This document shows, in pieces, positions 23,914 through 34,846 of a stretch of DNA of 64,000 nucleotides. This DNA is from Mycoplasma phocoenae (GTDB taxonomy: Bacteria; Bacillota_I; Bacilli_A; Mycoplasmatales; Metamycoplasmataceae). A model generated the notes under the pieces. It did not search any database. It had not been told where the DNA came from and worked only from the letters and a program-made list of their open reading frames with translations. The first letter of the stretch is position 1. Each line of letters begins with the position of its first letter. Location of the stretch: the NCBI RefSeq assembly GCF_012934855.1, contig NZ_CP051481.1:372001-436000 (forward strand), read 5' to 3'. A program made the translations under genes and the position numbers.

Positions 23914-26561
23914 CATCAAAACAAATTAGACAGATGTGATTAGACTTTTTTGCATCAAAAGACCATTTAAAGGTGGATTCGAAAAGCTTAATACCTGTAA
24001 ATGATCCATCGTTATTATGAATCAATAGCGGTGTAGCTACATTAAAAGATTTTTTTAGCGGAAAAAAAATTCCACCACACCCAAGATTAACTAACTCACA
24101 AAAATCAATCAGAACAAATGATATTGAGAATGTTGGAATCACAGCTAGACACCACACATTCTTTGAAATGTTAGGTAACTTCAGTATTGGTGATTATTTT
24201 AAGGAAGAAGCAATTGAATTTGGATATGAATTCATATTCGATGTTTTAAAAATTGAAAAAGACAAAATTTATATAACATATTTTGAAGAAGATCACGATA
24301 CATACAATAAATGAATTTCATTAGGAATTGATGAAAGTCATTTAATTAAAGGAACAAGAGATACAAACTTTTGAGATGTAGGTCAAGGACCTTGTGGACC
24401 AGACACCGAAATATTTTATGATCGTGGAGAAAAATATGATTCAAGAGGTATTGAATTATTAAAAGAAGATATTGAAAATGATCGTTATATAGAAATTTGA
24501 AACATAGTATTTAGTCAATTCAATAATGACGGAGAAAATAATTACACTGAACTTGCGAATAAAAACATTGATACTGGTGCAGGTTTGGAAAGAATCACAT
24601 CAATAATGCAAGATGCACCAACAAACTTTGACACTGATTTATTTCAAGGTATTATTAAGGAAATTGAAAAACTTACAACGTTTAAATACGATATTAATAA
24701 CTATTTCACAAAAGAAAAAAATCAAGCAATAATAAATACTCAATTCAAAATCATAGCTGATCACATTAGAGCTTCAGTCAATGCTATTAATGATGGAGTA
24801 AAACCATCAAATGTTGGTAGGGGTTATATTATTCGTCGTTTAATTCGTCGTAGTTATCGTTCAGGATTAAAATTAAAAATCACAGATAAAACTTTTTTAC
24901 ATAAATTGGTACAAGCTGTTTCTGATTCATTAATTTATGACATAAACGTAAAAGAAGTATCAAATGTTATTAAAGAAGAAGAAAAACTATTCTCTAAAAC
25001 AATTAATCAAGGTGAAAAATTACTTGAAAAAGAAATTGAAAAAAATGGAAACATTTCTACAGCTATTGCTTTCAAAATGTTTGACACATACGGTTTCCCA
25101 ATAGAATTGACAAATGAAATTTTGATTGAGAAAAATTTATCAATTGATATTAAAGAATTCAATAAGTTTTTAGAAGAACATAAAAATAAATCAAGATCTC
25201 AAACTTCAGATGCAATGGAAAAAGTAATTTTATCCTTAGATAATATTGAAGGGGTTGTTTCAAAATTCACTGGATATGAAACAACGGAACAAAAAACTAC
25301 AGTTGTAAGTATATTTAATGAAACAGAAGAAATAGATAGAACAAGCGACGAAGAAGAAGTTTCATATCTTGTTTTAAAAGAAACACCATTTTATGCGACA
25401 TCTGGTGGACAATTCCATGACTTTGGTTACATCAAACAAAATGATAATGTTATTGAAATATTAGATGTTTTCAAAGATAAACATTGAAACCACATTCACA
25501 AAGTTAAAGGAATTATAAATAATAAAGATTCAGTAGAGTGTTTCGTTAACAAAAAAATGCGTGAAGGATACATGAGAGGGCATTCAGCAACTCATATATT
25601 ATTCTCCGCATTAAGAGCAACATATACTGAAGACAAAATTGAACAATTGGGATCAAGCATAATGCATGATTATTTTACATTTGATTTCCCATTAAACCAA
25701 AAACCTACACCAGAAGAAGTTAAACAAATTGAAAAAACAATGCGTGAATATATTGCACAAGATGTTAAAAGAGAATACCATATAATGAGTGTTAAAGAAG
25801 CTGAAAAAATTGGGGCCTACATGACAATCAGTGAAAGTGATTATCACGATCAAAGTGCTGTACGTGTAGTTAAATTCGATGGTATCACCACTGACTTATG
25901 TGGAGGTACTCACTCACCATCTACTGGATTTATTCAAGATTTTAAAATAACTTCAATAGAAAACAAAGGTACCGGTATTTATAGATTAAGAGTAGTCACT
26001 TCAAATGAATTAGTTAAAAATTACTTAAAAGAAGAAATAGAAAAATATTCAGAAACAATAAATTCTGTAATCAACAAAAACAAAGAATTAAATAGTGATT
26101 ATTCAAAAAAATGTCCAATCAAAAATGAATTCACAAATAACATTGAAATGGAAGAATTTATTGATCAATTAAAAGAATTTGAAAATTCTATAAGAGAAGA
26201 TTACAAAGAATTGTACAAACAAAAACAAAATGTGTCAATTGATTTAACTAAATTTATTCCAGTTGAATTGAATAACAAAACCATAATTTTTGCAGCCATT
26301 GATAATATGGGGCAAAACAAAAAAACAGCCATTGAATTGAGAGAGAAATACCCTGAAGCTTTAATATTTGCTTTAACAATCAACGATGGGAAAGCGTTTT
26401 TAGTTGTAGCTTCATTAACTGAAGATGCAAACTATTATGCACAACAAGTATTTAAACAATACAATGGAAAAGGTGGTGGTAATAAAATCACCAGTCAAGG
26501 TAGTTTTCAGACTGATTTAAGTACAGAAAAAGTATTCAAATTTATTGAGTCATTAATTTAA
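23907..26561 (+). CDS. alaS: Alanyl-tRNA synthetase
   Basis: 884 residues, with multiple TGA Trp codons. N-terminal class II catalytic core ([35 protein letters not shown]), tRNA-recognition domain, then the editing domain with zinc ligands HSATH (His559, His563) and CGGTH (Cys665, His669). The C-terminal DHHA1-like domain ends with [14 protein letters not shown]. All core parts are present, so both charging and clearance of Ser/Gly mischarging are expected. It begins inside mnmA and is followed 2 nt later by ruvX, an order shared with Bacillus (alaS-yrrK-yrzB). Confidence 0.97.
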
Positions 26562-26563
26562 TA

Positions 26564-26989
26564 ATGAGAAAATTATCATTAGATTTAGGAACAAGAACAT
26601 GTGGTTTTGCCATTACTGATTCAGACTGTATTTTAGCCACAGGTCTTGATAATTATCGCTTTGAAGAAAATAATTTTTCAAAAGTGGTTGAACAAGTTAA
26701 ATTTTATATAGAAAAATATAAAGATATTGATACATTGGTTTTGGGCCATCCATTAAGAAGCAATAATACAAAAAGTGAAAGAACATTAATGGTTGAAGAA
26801 TTTAAAATCATCTTGGAAAACGAATTTAAATTACCTGTTGTTTTAGTGAATGAACATAGTTCAACAAAAGCAGCAGAAGATATTTTAATTCAAGTTGGAT
26901 ACACAAGAAAGAAAAGAAAGGGAGTAAAAGATAAATTAGCAGCTCAATTAATCCTTGAAGATTATTTGAACTATTATCTTAAAAAATAA
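26564..26989 (+). CDS. ruvX: YqgF/RuvX RNase H-fold nuclease
   Basis: 141 residues. The N-terminal MRKLSLDLGTRTCGFAITD is the 'DyG..riGvA.sD' motif with the first catalytic aspartate. LVLGHPLR and VVLVNEHSSTKAAEDIL follow, with the catalytic acidic region DKLAAQLILEDYL at the C-terminus. The family is implicated in pre-16S rRNA 5'-end maturation and was earlier called a putative Holliday junction resolvase. It lies directly after alaS, as in Firmicutes. Confidence 0.94.
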   Translation: MRKLSLDLGTRTCGFAITDSDCILATGLDNYRFEENNFSKVVEQVKFYIEKYKDIDTLVLGHPLRSNNTKSERTLMVEEFKIILENEFKLPVVLVNEHSSTKAAEDILIQVGYTRKKRKGVKDKLAAQLILEDYLNYYLKK

Positions 26990-26991
26990 GT

Positions 26992-27291
26992 ATGACAGAC
27001 GTTAATAAAATACCTACAATCGACATAAACGATCCTGAAAGAGAAATTGTTTTGGTTGATGAAAACAATAAAAAATTTAAAGCATTCATTTTATTTGAAG
27101 CGGACGAAGAAGATACACATTTTATGTTTGTTGTTCCGGAAGATGCAAATATATACGAAGACGAAGAGAGTGTACTATGCTACGAAGTCCATGGAGAAGA
27201 ATATATTCCAGCTGAAATACCTGAACAAGCACAAATTTTACTAGATCAATTTTTAGACGAAGTTGATGTTATAGATTCAAGATATGAATAA
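26992..27291 (+). CDS. DUF1292-type acidic small protein (YrzB-like)
   Basis: 99 residues, strongly acidic, two domains of simple beta strands: REIVLVDENNKKFKAFILFEAD and the downstream YIPAEIPEQAQILLDQFLDEVD. The first part matches the DUF1292 pattern (ivL.DE.g.e..f.vl..fe.de..Y.l..p). In Bacillus yrzB follows yrrK (ruvX) in the same place, so synteny supports the assignment. No function is known. No Shine-Dalgarno sequence of its own is obvious, 2 nt after ruvX. Confidence 0.75.
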   Translation: MTDVNKIPTIDINDPEREIVLVDENNKKFKAFILFEADEEDTHFMFVVPEDANIYEDEESVLCYEVHGEEYIPAEIPEQAQILLDQFLDEVDVIDSRYE

Positions 27292-28009
27292 TATACTTTC
27301 AACTCAAATACTTTCAGCTACTTTAAAAGTAGAAAGATTAAAAGTAGATTGGCCTACTTGAAAAACCATCTTATTAATATCGATTTTTGTAGTAATATTT
27401 TTTGCAACCATTGTTTATGTGATTATGCATTTGAGACTGAAAACATTAAAAGCAAAATATAAGATACATGAAACAAACAAACAAATATTATCAATTCAAG
27501 AAAGTAATCCGAACTTTGCTAACGTAATAACAGAATTACAACAAAAGACTAATAATACAAAAGCCCATTCATTATTCAGTGCTTTTGTATTGAATACCTT
27601 TTTAGTAAATAAATATACTGATATAACAATCATTGATGATGAGGATGATTATTTTGCAAACTTATTAGCAGTAAATTGTCCTGAAGCAAATATTTCAAAC
27701 ATTGCTAAAACTACAAAATACAAACATTTAAATTACATAGATTCATTCAAAACAATTAATAAATTAACAATGAAATCGCAGTTAATAGTTAATTTAGATT
27801 ACAATCTTGATCCATTAAACGCACTAAATGAATCATTAGAACATTTAAAAGACAATGGAATATGCATTTTCTTATATAATAAATACTGTAAAAAACAATT
27901 AAATTCTATTTTTGATCGTTTAGAAACAGATAATAAACTTAAATATGAAAAAATGAAATTTAAAAAAATAAAAATAATTATAATAACAAACTATAAAAAT
28001 AAGGAGTAA
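27284..28009 (+). CDS. Membrane-anchored methyltransferase-like protein
   Basis: 241 residues, overlapping the previous gene by 8 nt. One TGA and one TGG Trp codon occur near the N-terminus. A single strong membrane helix lies at about residues 29-49, followed by a charged stretch and a soluble domain with the fold pattern of a Rossmann methyltransferase (DITIIDDEDDYFANLLAVNCP..., LIVNLDYNLDP, GICIFLYNK). The glycine-rich SAM loop is not visible: the expected position reads SLFSAFVLN. In Bacillus an O-methyltransferase (yrrM) occupies the equivalent site before greA, so it is probably a decayed or repurposed homologue, resembling mycoplasma proteins annotated as BC85_0335-family putative methyltransferases. 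That family name is from memory and was not checked. Confidence 0.6.
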
Positions 28010-28011
28010 CA

Positions 28012-28485
28012 ATGAATACAGAAGAAAAAATTTATTTAACACAAGAATCGCTTGATGATTATAAAAATGAGTTGAACCATTTACAAAATGTTCTTCGTCC
28101 ACAAGTTATTGAAGAAATAAAAGAAGCTCGTGGGCAAGGTGACCTTTCAGAAAATGCTGAATATGATGCTGCGCGTGATAAACAAGCTCAGGTTGAAGGG
28201 CGTATCGCTGAAATCCAACACATACTAGAAAACTACGAATTAATTGTCGAAGGTAAAAAAGCTAACATTGTAACAATAGGTTCATATGTAAAAATTCACA
28301 ACAAAGATGACGAAAGCGTAGTTAAGGAATTTCAAATAGTTGGAGCTTTAGATGCTGATCCATTTAACAAAAAAATATCAAACCATACACCATTAGCAAA
28401 AGCATGTTTAGGTCAAAAAGTAGGCGACATTGTTGAAGTTGATGCTCCAATTAAATACGAAGTTAAAATCGATGAAATTCACTAA
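28012..28485 (+). CDS. greA: Transcription elongation factor GreA
   Basis: 157 residues, the standard GreA length. N-terminal coiled coil with IKEARGQGDLSENAEYDAARDKQ, which holds the acidic tip (DLSENAEY) that stimulates RNA cleavage in backtracked polymerase. C-terminal FKBP-like domain: NIVTIGSYVKI and the ending SNHTPLAKACLGQKVGDIVEV. Preceded by TAAGGAG and followed by a perfect 10-bp terminator. Last gene of the series that begins at secDF or earlier. Confidence 0.97.
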   Translation: MNTEEKIYLTQESLDDYKNELNHLQNVLRPQVIEEIKEARGQGDLSENAEYDAARDKQAQVEGRIAEIQHILENYELIVEGKKANIVTIGSYVKIHNKDDESVVKEFQIVGALDADPFNKKISNHTPLAKACLGQKVGDIVEVDAPIKYEVKIDEIH

Positions 28486-28500
28486 TTTTATATTTTTTGT

Positions 28501-28523
28501 AAAAAGCAGACAATCTGCTTTTT
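28501..28523 (+). terminator. Terminator after greA
   Basis: AAAAAGCAGA, loop CAA, TCTGCTTTTT. A perfect 10-bp stem ending in T. Confidence 0.92.
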
Positions 28524-28601
28524 ATTATTTTATTAATTTTAATAAAATCGCTTATTTTTAGTTAAAATAATGAAAATTGAAGATTAAAAAAAGGGGAAGA
28601 A

Positions 28602-29249
28602 ATGTTAATAGGTATAAGCGGTATGATCGCTTCAGGAAAGTCGAGTTTATCAGAAAAGTTACACAAAAATTTCAGTAGCTCAGAGTTGTTACATGAGTTT
28701 GAAGATGATGATGTAGTATTTAACACATTTTTAAAATGATTATACGAGAAAAAAGAAAACATAAGTATTGGGTTTCAAGCATATATATTAGAAAATCATG
28801 CTTCAAAATTACAACAAATATTAAAACAATTAAAACAACAAAATCAAGATGATTTAATATTTTTGGATCGCTTTAGTTTGGAGCACCATTTGTTTGCGCA
28901 AATATTATTAAAAGACAAACCATTAAATTATTGAAAAGCATATGAAGCGATATTTGAAAATATTATCACTCGTAACGAATTACCAGATTTTGCAATTTTT
29001 CTAGATATCAGTTTTGAAACATTTAAAAAACGTATTTTTCAAAGAGGTCGTGAAGCGGAGATTGATAACTGAGAAGAAAATTATGAATATTTTAAAACAT
29101 TACACAGTTTATATTTTGAATCATTTTCAAATATGTGTAAAAAATATAATTTAGAATATGCTGTAATTGATACAAACAATTTAACTGAAGATCAAGTACT
29201 AAAAGAAGCTTTAAGAATAATACAAACAAAAATAAATAAGGAACATTAA
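28602..29249 (+). CDS. Deoxynucleoside kinase
   Basis: 215 residues, with three TGA Trp codons, so it is not visible as one frame under the standard code. P-loop GISGMIASGKSSL at the N-terminus, the DRFSLEHHLF motif in the position of the family's DRS/DRY sequence, and the lid RIFQRGREAE region with arginines. These match the dCK/dGK/dAK superfamily found in mycoplasmas. It phosphorylates imported deoxynucleosides; which base is preferred cannot be read from the sequence. AGGGGAAG is the ribosome site. The stop overlaps hpt by 1 nt. Confidence 0.88.
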
Positions 29250-29791
29250 TGGAAATGGATTATAGAATTGAAGAAATATTGTACTCAGAAACAGAATTAC
29301 AGGATAAGATTAAAGAACTAGGACAATGAGTAGATGATAATTATCCTTCAAATGATAAATTAATATTAGTAGGAATTTTAAAAGGTTGTATACCATTCAT
29401 TGCTCATTTAATTGTTAATATCAAACGTGATTTAATAGTGGATTTCATGACATTGAGTTCATATGAAGGTGGGTCAAAATCAAATAGTAATGTTAAGGTT
29501 ATTATGGATTTAGCACATGATATAAAAGGCAAAGATGTATTGATTATTGAAGATTGTGTTGATACAGGTTATACAATGGCTAAAATCGTATCTCTTTTAA
29601 ACAATAGAAACCCAAAAAGCTTGAAGGTATTAACATTATTAGATAAAAAAGGTGGTAGAAAAATACCTTTTACAGTTGATAAATTCGGATTCGACTGTCC
29701 TCAAAAATTCGTTGTAGGTTATGGATTTGACTGAAATGATGAAATGCGTAACATACCATATATTGGTGTATTAAAAAAAGAATTAATTTAA
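29249..29791 (+). CDS. hpt: Hypoxanthine (guanine) phosphoribosyltransferase
   Basis: 180 residues, with TGA Trp at 29327-29329 and 29732-29734. VGILKGCIPFIAHL is the family's pyrophosphate loop region, the PRPP-binding motif IIEDCVDTGYTMAK lies at about residues 99-112, and the C-terminal KFVVGYGFDWNDEMRNIPYIGVL includes the Asp-Trp purine-contact segment typical of Hpt. It converts hypoxanthine and guanine to nucleotides. It is paired with the deoxynucleoside kinase in a two-gene salvage unit. Confidence 0.95.
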
Positions 29792-29819
29792 AAAAATACT
29801 GTCATACAGTATTTTTTTT
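29791..29819 (+). terminator. Terminator after hpt
   Basis: AAAAAATACTGT, loop CAT, ACAGTATTTTTTTT. A 12-bp perfect stem that shares its first base with the hpt stop. About 135 nt of A/T-rich sequence without a gene follow before the opposing gene ends. Confidence 0.92.
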
Positions 29820-29955
29820 AAGTTTACTCTCTTATTTATTTTTATTAAACTTTAATGTGTTTAATATAAAGATAGGACATTAAACGAATAATATGTATTT
29901 ATGAATGTAGTTTTTATATACGGCATTTTTTTAAAAAATTTAACTATTGTGTTAA

Positions 29956-31331
29956 TTATTTAATAATTTTTCGTAAAAAGTTGTATTTTTTGCGTGTAAA
30001 TGGTGCAAATCTTGAAGAAAAATCGTTTAAGTTTCGTGAAATATAATAAGATCTTGCATTACTGAATGAAGTAATGGAAAACTTATGTCTATATCTTCCT
30101 TGACCACTGCTTTTAATCCCTCCGAAAGGTAATTTCAATTCACTGATATGAATCAAAGCATCATTAATTGCTAAACTGCCTGAGTTTGTATTTTTTATGA
30201 AATCATCTATTGTTTGTTTGTTGTTTGTAAAAACATAACTAGCGAGAGCTGAATTATTTAAGGAGTTAAACAAATCCAATGCTTGTTTCTTATCTCTTAT
30301 TTTAAACAATGCAAATATATTTGAAAACATTTCATTCGTCATCATTGATTTATTTTTGTCAATGTCACAATCAACAATTTGCGGAATAATTTTTAAATCG
30401 TTGTGAGAAATAAAAATATTGTGTGTATTCTGAAAATAATTCATTATGTTGTTTAATTGTTCAATATTAATTATGTGTGAATAATCATTGTTTACTCATA
30501 AGTTTGGGTATTGCTTATTCAATTGAATTTGCAATTCTTGTTTAAATTCGTCGTATACGCTTTCGTGCACTAAAAAATGATTCGGTGATACACAAGTTTG
30601 TCCGGAGTTATACATTTTTGCCCAAACAATTCTTTTAGCCGCTGATTTTATATTCACATTTTTATCTATATACACAGGACATGGAGAACCTAATTCCAAG
30701 ATATATTCAATACCTAAAGACGCAGCCTTAGTTGCTATTTTTCTACCTACAAATTCACTTCCTGTAAAAAAAAAATTAAATCTGGTTTTGACTCGATCTG
30801 TTCGTTTATCGTTGCAATATCGCAATCATGTTCAATACTAATGCATACATCCTTCAGTAACGTTTCTTTAATCATTTTTTCAATAATTTCTGCAGTATTT
30901 TTTGTTTTTTCACTGACTTTTATTAATGCTTTGTTTCCGGCTGCGACAGCGCCTATCAAAGGCATTAATACCAAATGGAATGGATAATTAAATGGACCGA
31001 TTATAAAAACTATTCCCTTGGGTTCATATTTGTAATACTTAGAGTTAATTTTCCAATTCAATGGTTGAGCAATACTGAACGGATTGACTCTGTGTTTTTT
31101 AAAAGCATAATTTAGCAAACTCAATTGAATTCTTATTTCTTTAAGAACTATTTGAATTTCTGATAAATATGACTCGGTTTTTGGTTTATGTAAATCTAAA
31201 AATAAAGATTTTTCAATCTCGTCAATGTTATTTTTTATTCAATTGTAAATGCTTATTAATATTGCTTTTCTGTATTTTTTATCATGTTTAATTTTATTAC
31301 TTTTATTTTGCAAGTTATTTATATAGTTCAT
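29956..31331 (-). pseudogene. Aldehyde dehydrogenase (ALDH3-like), frameshifted
   Basis: The minus strand encodes a class-3-like NAD(P)-dependent aldehyde dehydrogenase of about 458 residues in two frames. The first frame runs from ATG (complement of 31329-31331, GAGGA upstream) through GIVFIIGPFNYPFHLVLMPL to ...KPDLIFF. The second frame continues FTGSEFVGRKIATKAAS, ILELG, and NSGQTCVSPN with the catalytic Cys, to the stop at 29956. The break is at a run of ten A on the plus strand (30766-30775): eight or eleven would restore KPDLIFF(F)TGS. The NAD/Glu motif ELGGKSP is altered to ELGSPCP. It could be a pseudogene, a slippage-corrected or phase-variable gene, or a sequencing error in a homopolymer. 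Confidence 0.85.
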
Positions 31332-31354
31332 GGGTCCTCTTTTTTCACACATTA

Positions 31355-31363
31355 ATTTTAACA
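31355..31363 (-). promoter_or_regulatory. Extended -10 of the aldehyde dehydrogenase gene
   Basis: On the minus strand TGT-TAAAAT, 23 nt upstream of the ATG. Divergent from the rpsP promoter. Confidence 0.45.
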
Positions 31364-31399
31364 TTTTTTCAAATTATGCAAGATGTTAAGCTTTTTTGC

Positions 31400-31426
31400 T
31401 TGACACCTTTATTTTTGTGTTATACT
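31400..31426 (+). promoter_or_regulatory. Promoter of the rpsP-trmD-rplS operon
   Basis: TTGACA (31400-31405), 15-nt spacer, TGT-TATACT (-10 at 31421-31426, extended TG). One of the few promoters here with a perfect -35 box, fitting a ribosomal protein operon. Confidence 0.75.
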
Positions 31427-31468
31427 ATATTCGTTATTTAAAAAACATCAAATTTGAAAGGAAACATT

Positions 31469-31729
31469 ATGGTTAAATTAAGACTAAAAAGAAATGGTAA
31501 AAAATTCAATGCCATTTACAAAATTGTAGCAGCCGACTCACGTGCTCCACGTGACGGACGTTTTATCGAAGAATTAGGATTTTACAACCCACACAGTAAA
31601 GAAGTTGTACTTAAAAAAGACTTAATCAGCAAATGATTAGATCAAGGTGCACAAGTAACTGACACAGTAAGAACTCTTCTTAAAAAAGATAATTTCTACG
31701 CTGAATACATTGCAAATCGTAATAAATAA
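31469..31729 (+). CDS. rpsP: 30S ribosomal protein S16
   Basis: 86 residues, with TGA Trp at 31634-31636. [34 protein letters not shown]... is the S16 consensus: basic N-terminus, 'Ri.laR.G.kk.P.YrIVvaDsr..RdGrfIE.lG.YnP'. The ATG at 31469 with GAAAGGA upstream is chosen; an earlier TTG in frame has no support. It binds 16S rRNA in the 5' domain. First gene of rpsP-trmD-rplS. Confidence 0.97.
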
Positions 31730-31731
31730 TT

Positions 31732-32409
31732 ATGAAAATTAATATTTTGACTTTATTTCCAAAATACTTTGAAGCGTTTAAAAACGAATCAATTATAGCG
31801 AAAGCTATTCAATTAGGTCATTTACAAATTAATATTATTGATTGAAGGGAATTTTCAAAAGATAAACATAAAAAAGTTGATGATCAAGTATATGGTGGTG
31901 GACAAGGAATGCTTTTACAAGTTGAGCCGTTAGATTTAGCATTGCAAACGGTTGGCGGAAAAAAAATATTGCTTTCACCCCAGGGAAAAGTATTTAATCA
32001 AAAATTAGCAAGAGAATATGCAAAAGAAACTGAAATAACGCTTGTTGCGGGGCATTATGAAGGTTTTGATGAAAGAATCTTACATTTCATAGACGAAGAA
32101 GTTAGCATCGGAGATTATGTTTTGACAGGTGGAGAATTACCGGCAATGGTTATTGCTGATGCATTAGCTAGGTTAGCTCCAGGAGTGATTCGTGAATCAA
32201 GTCATCTTGAGGAAAGTCATGAAGGCATAGGCTTATTGGATTATCCACAATATACAAGACCAAGGGAATATAAAGGTTACACGGTTCCAGAGGTATTGTT
32301 AAATGGAGATCATAAAAAAATTGAGCAGTGAAGAAATAAAGCAAAGTATGAAAAAACATTAAAAAATCGACCAGACATTATTGAAAGGATTGAAAATGAG
32401 CAGAAATAG
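31732..32409 (+). CDS. trmD: tRNA (guanine37-N1)-methyltransferase
   Basis: 225 residues with TGA Trp codons (31843-31845 and 32329-32331). [16 protein letters not shown] is the family start. [26 protein letters not shown] (knot region binding SAM) and [16 protein letters not shown] are all conserved, as is [14 protein letters not shown]. It methylates G37 next to the anticodon and prevents +1 frameshifting. It overlaps rplS by 14 nt, so S19-L19 synthesis is linked to TrmD translation. Confidence 0.97.
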
Positions 32410-32755
32410 TTTATTAGAATTAGTAGAATCAACACAAATAAGAACAGACTTACCAGAAATTAAAGAAGGATACAATGTACGTGTTCACGTACGTATCAAA
32501 GAGGGTGACAAAGAACGTATTCAAGTATTTGAAGGTTTAATTATTGCTATCTCAGGTGCTGGTACAGCTAAAAACTTTACAGTACGTAAAAACTCATACG
32601 GAATTGGTGTGGAACGTGTATTTAAATTAAATTCACCTCTAGTGGCATCAATTGAAGTTGTAAGAAAAAACAAAGTTCGTCGTGCAAAACTATACTACAT
32701 GCGTGATCTTAAAGGTAAAGCAGCAAGACTTAAAGAACTTAAAAACAATAAATAA
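32396..32755 (+). CDS. rplS: 50S ribosomal protein L19
   Basis: 119 residues. The start at 32396 ([14 protein letters not shown]) has GAAAGGA 6 nt upstream; a TTG 15 nt earlier is less likely. [28 protein letters not shown] is the L19 core, followed by [23 protein letters not shown] and [20 protein letters not shown]. It lies at the 30S-50S interface. Start within trmD, terminator after it. Confidence 0.97.
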   Translation: MSRNSLLELVESTQIRTDLPEIKEGYNVRVHVRIKEGDKERIQVFEGLIIAISGAGTAKNFTVRKNSYGIGVERVFKLNSPLVASIEVVRKNKVRRAKLYYMRDLKGKAARLKELKNNK

Positions 32756-32787
32756 TAATTCTTGGATGTTTTTAAATATATCAAGTC

Positions 32788-32830
32788 AAAATTCAAGTGA
32801 GCAACTTAATATTGCTAGCTTGAATTTTTC
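32788..32830 (+). terminator. Terminator after rplS
   Basis: A long hairpin: outer stem AAATTCAAG/CTTGAATTT and inner stem AGCAA/TTGCT, followed by T-rich sequence. The rest of the 249-nt gap to topA holds only A/T-rich sequence with weak promoter-like boxes. Confidence 0.8.
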
Positions 32831-33004
32831 TTTATAACTTTTAAACTTATAAATTAAAAATATACCAATTTTATTTAAAAAACTATTTCCAACTTAAATT
32901 TACAGGTTGATTTTGTTTTAATTTATATTGACATTGAATACAAAACATCAACACAAAATGCCAAAATTGCAAAATTGTTTCGATTTTGTAATAATATTAA
33001 TGTT

Positions 33005-34846
33005 ATGCAAAAATTATTAATCGTCGAATCACCAAATAAAGAAAAAACAATACAAAAATATTTAGGAGAAGTTTACACAGTCATGGCTACCAATGGCCAT
33101 ATTTACAAACTATCAACAACCGGAGAAGGTCGTTTAGGTATAGATTTAGAAAATTGAGAACCAAATTATACTTTAGAAGCAAACAAGAAAACAATTGTCA
33201 AAAATTTAAAATCAGCTGCTAAAAAAGTTGATGAAGTATTAATTGCAACTGACCCCGATCGTGAAGGAGAAGCTATTGCTCAAAATCTTGTCGATGCTCT
33301 CGATATTGAAACTAAATATCGTCGTGTTAAATATAATGAAATAACAAAAGAAGCAATTGAAGAAGCAATTGCGCATTCAAATTTAATTGACCAAAATTTA
33401 GTTGAAGCTCAAAAAGCAAGAAGAATGCTTGACAGAATTATTGGTTTTAAATTATCTAAATTAATTAAAAACACGGTTAAAAATTCTCCAGTTGTCCCAT
33501 CAGCTGGTCGTGTACAATCAATAGCATTGAAATTAGTTTGTGATAGAGAAAAAGAGATCGAAGAATACATTCCAACTAAATATGAAATAATTGAAGCAAT
33601 AATTGAAAATGATATCGTTGCTCAATGTTATTTAAAACCATCAGTAATGGAAAAAAACACCTGATTGCCAACTAAAACAGCTGAAGAAATAATGGCGAAA
33701 AAAACTGGTAAATTATTAGTTAAAGATTATTCAGTAAATAAAAGAAACGATGCTGCAATCACACCATATAAACAATCTATCTTGTATAAAGAAGCCAAAT
33801 ACTCATCAAAAATAGTACAAAGTGCAGCACAAAAATTATTTGAAACCGGGTTAATAACATATCCTAGAACTGACTCAACACGTTTAAGTGCGAAATTCAT
33901 AGCTTATGCTCAAAAATATATTTCTACTAAATATGGTAATGAATACGTAGCTTCAACTGTTAAGGGTTTTAGCGGAGACCAAGATGCCCACGAGGCTATT
34001 AGGCCTACTGATATAAACTTAACTCCTGCTGAAGCTGTAAAAAAATATGAGTTGAACAATTACATGGCAAACATTTATACCATGATTTACAATAAAACTC
34101 TTATGGCTTTAATGACACCGCCAGTTAGGCAAATTTATTCATATGAATTATTGGATAACGAAACAACATATAAAATGAGTTTTTCTAAAAAAATATTCAA
34201 TGGTTATAGCGCCATTCATTCAGACGAAGAAGATAGTAAGAAGATTCCAGAATATGAAATTGGAACTTATATTAAAGTTAAAAAATATAATCACGAAAAA
34301 AAACAAACATTGCCACCTGCACGTTATAACGAAGGTAGCCTGATACAAACACTTGATGAAATTAAAGTTGGACGGCCATCTACATTCGCAACAACAATCA
34401 ATATTATTAAAAAAAGATTGTTTGTTGATTCAGTTAAAAAAACATTAATACCTACTGATTTTGGTAAGGTTGTTTGTGAAAAACTTGTTACAAACTTTAA
34501 AAAAATAATTAACGAAGAATATACATCCCAAGTTGAAGAAGACTTAGATAATATCGCCAATGGTGTAGCCGAGAAAAACAATTTAATGAATGCTTTCTGA
34601 GAAAAGTTTAATAACACATTGGATATTGCTCAACAAACAATGGAAATATCAAAATTAGAATTGCAAAACACTGGTGAAAAATGCGAATTATGCAACAGTA
34701 ATACTGTATATCGTTACAAAAAAAGTAATCAACAAAAATTCATTGGGTGTTCAGCATTTCCTAAATGCAAATTTACAAAAAGTGATCCTAATGCACCTAA
34801 AAAACGTACATATTTTAAGAAAAGTAAAGATAATATAAATGAATAA
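33005..34846 (+). CDS. topA: DNA topoisomerase I
   Basis: 613 residues, with TGA Trp codons at 33155-33157, 33662-33664 and 34598-34600. Toprim domain: KLLIVESPNKEKT at the start and TDPDREGEAIA. The active-site Tyr286 lies in LITYPRTDSTRL, and PARYNEGSLIQTLDEIKVGRPST is the conserved C-terminal part of the core. A single four-Cys zinc finger (CELC...CSAFPKC) is left, fewer than in E. coli. It relaxes negative supercoils. No Shine-Dalgarno sequence precedes the ATG; a possible -10 (TAATAT, 32992-32997) ends 7 nt before it. Confidence 0.96.
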
